DNA of 64,000 bases from Acetobacteraceae bacterium. Lineage in GTDB: Bacteria > Pseudomonadota > Alphaproteobacteria > Acetobacterales > Acetobacteraceae. The notes under the pieces are model-generated. The model was given only the letters and a program-made list of their open reading frames with translations. It had not been told where the DNA came from and searched no databases. A program made the translations under genes and the position numbers. Location: positions 1 to 64,000 of the forward strand of contig CP039459.1 of assembly GCA_004843165.1 (NCBI GenBank), read 5' to 3'. Numbering within the stretch: position 1 is the first letter of the stretch; each line of letters starts with the position of its first letter. Positions 57,670-64,000 of this stretch are shown here, piece by piece.

Positions 57670-58573
57670 GGATTCTCCAAACATGGTGCACTCTAAATCC
57701 CAATCAGATCTTGGTGGCGGTCTTTTCCTTGTCGCAACGCCTATCGGAAATTTAGAGGATATTACCTTTCGGGCACTAAATCAGCTAAAAAATTCTGATG
57801 CAATATTATGCGAGGATACGCGCATAACAAAACGTCTTTTATCAAGATATAATCTTCATACCCATTTAATTGCGTTTCATGATCATAATGAAAAGCAATT
57901 AGTAGCTTCTTTAATTCATCAAATGCAAGAAGGGAAAAAATTCTCTCTTGTTTCTGATGCAGGAACACCTGTTTTTTCTGATCCAGGATATGTTCTTGTT
58001 CGCGCAGCCCGTGAAGCTGGTATTCCAATAACAGCACTTCCAGGATGCAATGCCGCAATAACTGCCCTTGTTTTGTCTGGATTGCCCCCTGCCCCCTTTA
58101 CATTTATGGGATTTACACCTCGGAAGCAGGGGGAAAGACAACATTCCTTCAGCACGATTGTTGCCGCAGAGCAAAATGGGCTAGCCGCAACAATTGCGTG
58201 GTATGAATCCCCTAACCGTCTTTTAGCAACCTTAGACGATCTTATTCATGTTTTTGGTGCCGACCGTCAGGGCGCAGCAACGAGAGAACTGACAAAATAT
58301 TTCGAAGAAGTTCAAACAGGCTCTTTAGCAGAAATTAAACAGCATTTTGAAGAACATACACCCCGGGGCGAATTTGTTCTTTTAATAGCACCCAGTGAAC
58401 AGCAAACGCCTCCAAAAGAAGATCTCGAAAAATTGATTAAGGAAAATCTTGAGAAGGCTCTAGAGAATCATTCTTTTAAAGATGCCGTCATGCTTGTTTC
58501 CGGTACCTTAAACCTGCCAAAAAAGATAATTTATACCAAAGCTCTTGATATAAAGAATAAACATTCTGAATAA
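57668..58573 (+). CDS. rsmI: 16S rRNA (cytidine1402-2'-O)-methyltransferase
   Basis: 301 residues of the tetrapyrrole-methylase-like SAM family. Signatures are LFLVATPIGNLEDITFRAL at the N-terminus, CEDTRITKRLL, SDAGTPVFSDPG and ALPGCNAAITALVLSGLPP. RsmI modifies the ribosome decoding site. The start could be ATG 57668 or ATG 57683; neither has a good ribosome site. The gene begins within 2 bp of the divergent lipoprotein start, so both promoters lie inside the neighbour. In many bacteria rsmI is divergent from exactly this type of lipoprotein gene. Confidence 0.93.
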   Translation: MDSPNMVHSKSQSDLGGGLFLVATPIGNLEDITFRALNQLKNSDAILCEDTRITKRLLSRYNLHTHLIAFHDHNEKQLVASLIHQMQEGKKFSLVSDAGTPVFSDPGYVLVRAAREAGIPITALPGCNAAITALVLSGLPPAPFTFMGFTPRKQGERQHSFSTIVAAEQNGLAATIAWYESPNRLLATLDDLIHVFGADRQGAATRELTKYFEEVQTGSLAEIKQHFEEHTPRGEFVLLIAPSEQQTPPKEDLEKLIKENLEKALENHSFKDAVMLVSGTLNLPKKIIYTKALDIKNKHSE

Positions 58574-58578
58574 GCGCC

Positions 58579-59223
58579 TTATGATTCTTTCGGAAGTTTA
58601 AAATAATGCGAAGAAAATCCCTTAACTTCCTTTATCTGATCTAGAACAATCTCTGTGATATTCCCTTGCATATCTTCAATTCTCCATCCGGAAAGATGCA
58701 AGGGATCTTTCATAAATTTAAGGGTGATATTTCCTTGGGAGGGATTATTTTTTTGTGTCAATGTTGCTGAAAGAAATTGAGAATCTTCATTGAATTTTTG
58801 CAGACAAATACTTTCCCAGCCATAGCTTTTTCCGAAAAGAAGTCCAAGAGGCGTTTTGTCCATCGGCAGAAAGGTGACTTGCCCAACAGAAGGGTCTGTA
58901 TAAGCAATTTTTCCCTCACTCCCAATAATATGAATGCCGTTTTTCCCATCATAATCAAAACGCATGTCATTAGGACGCTGCAACGCAAATTTTCCGGTTG
59001 CGCTTTTTCCTTTCTGATCAATTTGAGAAAAATTTCCTTTTTCAGCTTCCAAATGGTCTAACCAAAGTTGCATTTTTGAAAATTTTAAACTTTGTGATGA
59101 GTCTAATTTTATATCCGCACAAACATTCTGTGCTTTAACCTCTATCCCTCTAGAAAAAAATCCTACAACAGCACAAGAAATCAATAATCTTAGACAATTT
59201 TTTGTAGATAAATAAAAATACAT
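58579..59223 (-). CDS. lolA: LolA-like outer-membrane lipoprotein carrier
   Basis: 214 residues with a signal peptide (about 1-31, ending VKA). The LolA-type fold shows ATGKFALQRPNDMRFDYDG and GKIAYTDPSVGQVTFLPMDKTPLGLL, then the strand LSGWRIEDMQGN. LolA accepts lipoproteins from LolCDE and delivers them to the outer membrane. GGAGAGG lies just upstream of the ATG. The ending is close to the rsmI 3' end (5 bp gap), convergent. Confidence 0.87.
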   Translation of the reverse strand: MYFYLSTKNCLRLLISCAVVGFFSRGIEVKAQNVCADIKLDSSQSLKFSKMQLWLDHLEAEKGNFSQIDQKGKSATGKFALQRPNDMRFDYDGKNGIHIIGSEGKIAYTDPSVGQVTFLPMDKTPLGLLFGKSYGWESICLQKFNEDSQFLSATLTQKNNPSQGNITLKFMKDPLHLSGWRIEDMQGNITEIVLDQIKEVKGFSSHYFKLPKES

Positions 59224-59249
59224 GCATCCTCTCCAGAAAAAATATGTGC

Positions 59250-60632
59250 TTAGATACGGGATTCAAGAAAAAGATTTTTTACATCACCAGCCCACTCGCC
59301 ATTGAAACGTGAAATCCAATGATCTGCTTGAGATATATTTGTTTCAACAATGTTGATAACAGGCTGCAAAAGCTTTTCCTCACCGAGATTTCTTAATTTT
59401 AATCCTTTTTCAGAAAGACGGCATAAAGTCTTTAAAAAAGGCTGAAACCCTCCCTGAAAAGGAGAATGAATACCCTTTTCTGGAACAATTTTATGCAATT
59501 TTTTAAATGTTTCTATCGGGTAGGAACGGACCAACTCATCCACTTCATCCAAAACATCTTGATGATAAAGCAACCCAACCCAGAAAGCAGAAAGACCCAA
59601 TGTCATTTCCGGCGACCCTGCATCAGCACCACGCATTTCTAAAAAAGTTTTAAGACGAACATCTGGAAATAAAGTCGTTAAATGATCCTCAAAATCTCCA
59701 ATTGTTGGGGTATAATCTGCAAGAACACCTGTTGCCTTGCCTTCCATCCAACTCAGAAAAGAGGCCCCTGTGACGTCCAAGGATTTACCATCTCGCCGAA
59801 TAAAATACATCGGGGTTTTTAAAGCCCAATCGATATAACTTTCAAACGAGAAAGATTCATGGAAAAAACTCTCAGGCTGGCCAGAGCGTGCCCTATCCGT
59901 ATCAAGCCAAATTTTTCCACGCATTGTTTGACAATCTGCTAATTTTCCTTCTTTAAAAGGAGAGTTAGCAAAAATCGCCGTAGCTACAGGTTGCAATGCC
60001 AGCGCAACACGCATTTTTTTACACATATCCTGTTCTGACGAAAAATCTAAATTCACTTGTACTGTACAGGTACGCGTCATCATGTCGAGACCAAGTGAAC
60101 CAACTTTCGGCATATATTGGCGCATGATTTTATAACGCGCTTTTGGCATCCATGGCATCTCTTCTCGTTTCCACAAAGGCTGAAAACCGATTGGCGAAAA
60201 TCCATAACCAATTTCCTCACCGAATTTATGTACATTTTGAAAATGGGTTGTAAGTTCTTTTTCCGTTTCAAGAAGATCTTTAAGCGGTGCTCCAGAAAGC
60301 TCAAATTGCCCAGCAGGTTCTAAAGAAATGGCTTTCCCTTTTTCTTTTCCTAAACCTGACAAACCTATGATCGTAGGTTTATCCCCTTCTTCATCATAAA
60401 TGGGACTCCCCCATTGTGCGGATTCAAATTTTTCTAACAGACTGCCAATGCCATTTTGATAAGGTGGTGGGGAAAAAGGTGTCTCATCTGTACCTGGCAA
60501 AGCGAAACCAAACATTTCCAGTTCCGTACCAATCCGCCATTCAGAAGTGGGTTTAGAACCTTTTTCTAAGATTTCAACAAGCTGATAACGATTTTCCAAA
60601 GGGACGGAATTGACGGGAGATGGATTAGACAT
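59250..60632 (-). CDS. gshA: Glutamate-cysteine ligase, plant-type (GCS2)
   Basis: 460 residues, first step of glutathione synthesis. It belongs to the plant/alphaproteobacterial GCS2 class: EWRIGTELEMFGF near the N-terminus, SLEPAGQFELSGAPL, DMMTRTCTVQVNLDF, and EMRGADAGSPEM. The start is ATG 60632; a TTG at 60650 would add six residues. The gene lies 26 bp upstream of lolA in the same direction. A hairpin lies between it and rsmE. Confidence 0.94.
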   Translation of the reverse strand: MSNPSPVNSVPLENRYQLVEILEKGSKPTSEWRIGTELEMFGFALPGTDETPFSPPPYQNGIGSLLEKFESAQWGSPIYDEEGDKPTIIGLSGLGKEKGKAISLEPAGQFELSGAPLKDLLETEKELTTHFQNVHKFGEEIGYGFSPIGFQPLWKREEMPWMPKARYKIMRQYMPKVGSLGLDMMTRTCTVQVNLDFSSEQDMCKKMRVALALQPVATAIFANSPFKEGKLADCQTMRGKIWLDTDRARSGQPESFFHESFSFESYIDWALKTPMYFIRRDGKSLDVTGASFLSWMEGKATGVLADYTPTIGDFEDHLTTLFPDVRLKTFLEMRGADAGSPEMTLGLSAFWVGLLYHQDVLDEVDELVRSYPIETFKKLHKIVPEKGIHSPFQGGFQPFLKTLCRLSEKGLKLRNLGEEKLLQPVINIVETNISQADHWISRFNGEWAGDVKNLFLESRI

Positions 60633-60668
60633 ACAATTTTTTTTCGACAAAAGAGCAAGAAAGGAAAA

Positions 60669-60709
60669 GATTAACGCCTTTCTAAAAGATGCGCTGAAAG
60701 ACGTTAATC
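60669..60709 (-). terminator. Long hairpin between rsmE and gshA
   Basis: GATTAACG (60669-60676) pairs with CGTTAATC (60702-60709), extended inward by CTTTC/GAAAG after one mismatch, with a 13-nt loop. On the minus strand it is followed by an interrupted T-rich run (TTTTCCTTTCTT). It may end rsmE transcription or act as an attenuator in the gshA leader. Confidence 0.55.
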
Positions 60710-60782
60710 ATTTGATAAACTTATAGCAGGAATTTAAACCAACTACCTAGATGGCAGATTTCATAAAAAGATATGCTCGAAA

Positions 60783-61526
60783 TTAAAAATTTATCTCAAG
60801 AGAGGTTAATGCCGCAACAATCGCTGTGTCTGCACGTAAAATTTGCTCTCCTAGAGAAAAAGGATGGCAAAAATGGCATTTTAGGATCTGTTCTTTTTCT
60901 TCTTCTGAAAAACCGCCCTCCGGCCCAACCAAAACCGTATCTATCTTTTTTTCCAGCTTTCTCGGAAGAGCACTCTCTCTTTCCATCGCCACAGCAATCG
61001 GCATATTTTCATGCCACTGTGCAAGTGTCGTACACATCGGCGTAATTGGTAAAATTTCTGGAATATCCAGTCTTTCAGACTGTTCAGAGGCCTCAATCGC
61101 AATCATTTTTAAGCGTTTTTCATTTAATTGCCTGAGATTAGTTCTTGCCATAACCAATGGGCGAAAACGAGAAACCCCTAATTCTGTTCCCATACGAATA
61201 ACAAGTTCTGTTGCATCTCTTTTTAAAGGTGAAAATAAAAGCTGTTTTTGTTTTTTTAAAGGCTGTTGCGATCTCAAACATTTTACAACCTCAACACTTG
61301 TTTCCCGACGTGTCAACGAAGATATTTTGGCAAGCCATTCGCCATCTTTCCCATTAAAAAGACGAATATAATCGCCAATACGCCGTCTAAGAACATTTCC
61401 AAGATAATGTGTATGTTCCTTAGATAAAAGAAGAGAAATTCCTGCTTTTAAAGAAGGAAAAGAGCCGTTTTCTTCAGAATCTAAGAATAAACGCTGTAAA
61501 AGATGGGGAGAAGAGATTTCTTTCAA
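60783..61526 (-). CDS. rsmE: 16S rRNA (uracil1498-N3)-methyltransferase
   Basis: 247 residues of the SPOUT family. The SAM-binding knot is shown by VLVGPEGGFSEEE and SLGEQILRADTAIVAAL; the N-terminal PUA-like part has HYLGNVLRRRIGD. RsmE methylates U1498 of 16S rRNA. It is divergent from ubiA with 72 bp between the starts and runs toward gshA. Confidence 0.93.
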   Translation of the reverse strand: MKEISSPHLLQRLFLDSEENGSFPSLKAGISLLLSKEHTHYLGNVLRRRIGDYIRLFNGKDGEWLAKISSLTRRETSVEVVKCLRSQQPLKKQKQLLFSPLKRDATELVIRMGTELGVSRFRPLVMARTNLRQLNEKRLKMIAIEASEQSERLDIPEILPITPMCTTLAQWHENMPIAVAMERESALPRKLEKKIDTVLVGPEGGFSEEEKEQILKCHFCHPFSLGEQILRADTAIVAALTSLEINF

Positions 61527-61598
61527 CTTTTTTTCCTAAAATGCGTATTTATAAGCTATGAACGAATAATCATATTTTCTGATAAAAGCGAATATAAC

Positions 61599-62519
61599 AT
61601 GCCTTCACCATCTGCACATTCTGACATTTTTCTCAAAGGATATATAGGTCGTCTTCCCTATCCTTGGCGTTCTTACGCTTTATTAATGCGCCTTGATCGC
61701 CCTGTCGCCATATGGCTTTTATTCCAGCCTTGTGCTTTTGGTGTTTTTTTAGCCCCTCAATCTCGTTCACCTTGGCAGTGTCTCACATGGCTACTCTTTT
61801 TTCTCTTGGGATCTTTTACAATGCGCTCCGCCGGCTGCATCATCAATGATTTATGGGATCGTAAATTTGATGCCCTCGTTGAACGCACAAAAACACGTCC
61901 ATTGGCTTCTGGTGCTGTTTCTGTTTCCCAAGCTGTTTTTCTTTTAGGGATTTTACTCCTCATTTCCTTTGGGTTACTTTTAGTATTGCCCTCTTTTTGC
62001 TGGATATTAGGTGTTTTTGCGCTTCTTTTGACCAGTCTTTACCCAACGGCAAAACGTTTCTTTGCCTGCCCGCAACTTATTTTGGGGCTAACCTTTGGGT
62101 TTGGAACACTTATTGCCTATGCGGCGATGACAGAAACACTCTCTCCTGCTGTGATTTCTCTCTATCTCGGTGTTGTCTTTTGGCAAATGGGCTATGATAC
62201 AATCTATGGCTTCCAAGATATGAAAGATGATCAAAAAATTGGTGTAAAATCTGCCTCTCTCTTAATGCGCCATCACGCAAAAATATTTATCTCAGCTTGT
62301 TATTTTGGAACATTTTTAGGATTTAGTTTGGCTATTTGGCTCGGAGACTTTCTTCCTTTAGGGGCTATTGCACTGCTTCCAGGAATGTTTTTGCTTTTTT
62401 CTCAGATTGTTTTTTTAAATCCGAATGCCCCAGCTACTTGCCTGTCTCAATTCAAACAAAATGTTCTGATTGGCTGGCTTTTTGTTGTAGGCTGGGGGAT
62501 CGAAAGACTTCTTTCCTAG
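61599..62519 (+). CDS. ubiA: 4-hydroxybenzoate polyprenyltransferase
   Basis: 306 residues, integral membrane prenyltransferase of ubiquinone synthesis. The first Asp-rich motif is NDLWDRKFD, followed by ERTKTRPLASG; the second is YDTIYGFQDMKDD. About eight to nine hydrophobic helices. The start is taken at MPSPSAHS (61599); codons back to 61503 overlap the divergent rsmE start region and look spurious. It uses the side chain made by IspB. Its end is 4 bp from the convergent der. Confidence 0.93.
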   Translation: MPSPSAHSDIFLKGYIGRLPYPWRSYALLMRLDRPVAIWLLFQPCAFGVFLAPQSRSPWQCLTWLLFFLLGSFTMRSAGCIINDLWDRKFDALVERTKTRPLASGAVSVSQAVFLLGILLLISFGLLLVLPSFCWILGVFALLLTSLYPTAKRFFACPQLILGLTFGFGTLIAYAAMTETLSPAVISLYLGVVFWQMGYDTIYGFQDMKDDQKIGVKSASLLMRHHAKIFISACYFGTFLGFSLAIWLGDFLPLGAIALLPGMFLLFSQIVFLNPNAPATCLSQFKQNVLIGWLFVVGWGIERLLS

Positions 62520-62523
62520 AAAC

Positions 62524-63936
62524 TTAGCGCTTCTCTTCCTCATATGGGTTCTTGCTCGATCGTAATTGCAAGCGGACAGGAACCCCTGAAAGTCCAAAAG
62601 TTTCTCTTAAACCATTAACAAGATAGCGTTTATAGCTTTCAGGAATGCTTTCCACCCTTGTTCCAAAGATAACAAAGGTTGGCGGAGAAGCTTTTACCTG
62701 CGTGATATAGCGTAATTTTAAACGGCGTCCGTTTACCATTGAAGGTGGATGCCTCTCGAGCATTTCAGCAAACCAGCGATTTAAGGCGCCTGTACCGACA
62801 CGTTGTCGCCATATGGCAATATTCTTTAAAACGGCCTCTAAGAGCTGATCTAAACCACGTCCTTTGAGAGCGGAAGAAGTAATCGTTGGTATCCCCTTAA
62901 GCTGAGCTAAAGAAATTTCCAATCGATCCATTATTTTTTTACGGGTTTCTTTATGATCTTTAACAAGATCCCATTTATTCATCACTAAGATACAGGCACG
63001 CCCCTCCTCTTCGATCAAACGTGCTAGCTGTAAATCTTGCTCATCAAGACCTCGCTCGGCATCAATCACGAGCATGACGGCCTCTGAAGATTTAATTGCG
63101 GCAATAGACGCTTGAACGGAACTTTTCTCCAAAGAGGCTTTTTCTATTCTAGCACGTTTACGCATACCCGCCGTATCCGTAATCTCAATCTGACGGCCTT
63201 TATAATAGAAAGAACAAAGAACAGAATCACGTGTCAGGCCTGCCTCAGGCCCTGTGATCATTCTCTCTTCTCCTAAAAAAGCATTAATTAGCGTCGATTT
63301 CCCCGCATTTGGACGTCCGACGATGGCGACTCTTACAGGTCGTGTATCGACCTCTTCCTGCCCTTCCTCTGAATTCTCTTCTTCAATTTCAGGGACTTCA
63401 ATTTCCGATTCATCTTCTGACGGAAGATTTTCAGCGACTTCACCAATTAAGTAACTGATACCCTCGGCATGCTCAGCGGAAACAGCGATACAATCTCCCA
63501 AACCAAGCTCGTATGCATCTAAAACGCCGGCATCTCCGGCCTTTCCTTCTGCTTTGTTCGCAATCAACATCACCGGACGGCCTTGCTGACGAAGCCAGCG
63601 CGCAAAGAAAATATCTGCGGCCGTAATGCCGGCACGGGAATCAATGCAGAACAGAACTAAATCCGCCTCTGAAACAGCCTGTTTCGTCGAATCTGTCATT
63701 CTCGCGCCAAGGCTTCCGGAATCATTTTCTTCGAGACCCGCTGTATCCATAAGGAAAATATCACGTCCTCTGAATGTTGTTTCACAGGCCTGACGGTCTC
63801 TTGTGACACCGGGCTGATCGGAAACAATCGCTTTCCTTTTTCCTGTCAAACGGTTGAATAAGGTTGATTTGCCAACATTTGGACGTCCAACAAGGACGAC
63901 GAGCGGTAATTTTTTATTTTGAGATAAATCTGACAC
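62524..63936 (-). CDS. der: Ribosome-associated GTPase Der
   Basis: 470 residues with two tandem G domains. G1 loops are GRPNVGKSTLFN (about 17-28) and GRPNAGKSTLINA (about 206-218); DTAGLEEND and DTAGMRKRAR are the G3 motifs; NKAEG-like and NKWDL are the G4 motifs. The C-terminal KH-like domain ends near residue 455. An acidic linker (about 170-200) joins the domains. Der aids 50S subunit assembly. The last 64 bp of the window, upstream of its start, hold no gene. Confidence 0.96.
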   Translation of the reverse strand: MSDLSQNKKLPLVVLVGRPNVGKSTLFNRLTGKRKAIVSDQPGVTRDRQACETTFRGRDIFLMDTAGLEENDSGSLGARMTDSTKQAVSEADLVLFCIDSRAGITAADIFFARWLRQQGRPVMLIANKAEGKAGDAGVLDAYELGLGDCIAVSAEHAEGISYLIGEVAENLPSEDESEIEVPEIEEENSEEGQEEVDTRPVRVAIVGRPNAGKSTLINAFLGEERMITGPEAGLTRDSVLCSFYYKGRQIEITDTAGMRKRARIEKASLEKSSVQASIAAIKSSEAVMLVIDAERGLDEQDLQLARLIEEEGRACILVMNKWDLVKDHKETRKKIMDRLEISLAQLKGIPTITSSALKGRGLDQLLEAVLKNIAIWRQRVGTGALNRWFAEMLERHPPSMVNGRRLKLRYITQVKASPPTFVIFGTRVESIPESYKRYLVNGLRETFGLSGVPVRLQLRSSKNPYEEEKR

Positions 63937-64000
63937 AGCGTTACTTTCTAGGGGGTCATCATAAGAAGAATTATTTAAAAACTAATTTTAAGGTAATATT

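Overview
This window is an AT-rich, gene-dense stretch of chromosome. It almost certainly comes from an alphaproteobacterium, and most likely from an acetic acid bacterium (Acetobacteraceae) with unusually low GC. The evidence is the dnaA-dnaN-recF-gyrB cluster, a serine palmitoyltransferase/acyl-AMP ligase/dedicated ACP sphingolipid locus, a plant-type glutamate-cysteine ligase, a short class I ribonucleotide reductase large subunit, a CarD regulator and Gram-negative lipid A genes. The family assignment is inference; no rRNA or other marker is present to settle it. I see no tRNA, rRNA, CRISPR array, insertion sequence or prophage.

Layout. 1-9.5 kb: replication genes (dnaA, dnaN, recF, gyrB), then glmU and glmS, which make UDP-GlcNAc and glucosamine-6-P. 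9.6-14.8 kb: a CPA1 Na+/H+ antiporter with a cNMP-like tail, a convergent POT-family transporter and alanine racemase. 15-22.8 kb: a lipid locus with fatty acyl-AMP ligase, ACP and serine palmitoyltransferase facing a TAM41-like nucleotidyltransferase and a lipid kinase, followed by a sterol-desaturase-type hydroxylase, a MobA-like nucleotidyltransferase and a divergent SYLF-like exported protein. 22.8-27.4 kb: the fatty-acid operon fabD-fabG-acpP-fabF with mltG. 27.7-30.8 kb: an M13 metallopeptidase and bioB, divergent. 30.9-36.5 kb: a tightly overlapping five-gene operon combining a sensor with a degenerate cyclase domain, an Mla-type permease, an ABC ATPase-like protein lacking its catalytic residues, an MCE protein and a TPR lipoprotein.

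36.6-47.2 kb: ygfZ, bestrophin, carD, an SDR, plsC, and the miaB-phoH-ybeY-corC run, then a DsbA-like protein, pyrE and murI. 47.2-52.3 kb: polyprenyl diphosphate synthase, nrdB, nrdA and fabI. 52.5-56.3 kb: pdxH followed by lipid A/Kdo genes waaA-lpxK-lpxL. 56.4-64 kb: an LpoA/LivJ-type lipoprotein, rsmI, lolA, gshA, rsmE, ubiA and der.

The theme is the cell envelope: fatty acids, phospholipid acylation, sphingolipids, lipid A, peptidoglycan precursors and lipid or lipoprotein trafficking lie within about 50 kb. The two most unusual parts are the sphingolipid locus, with its possible phospho-head-group enzymes and several palindromic control regions, and the Mla-like operon, in which both the ATPase and the cyclase look catalytically dead. 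A third protein, the cNMP-type domain on the antiporter, also lacks a key ligand residue.
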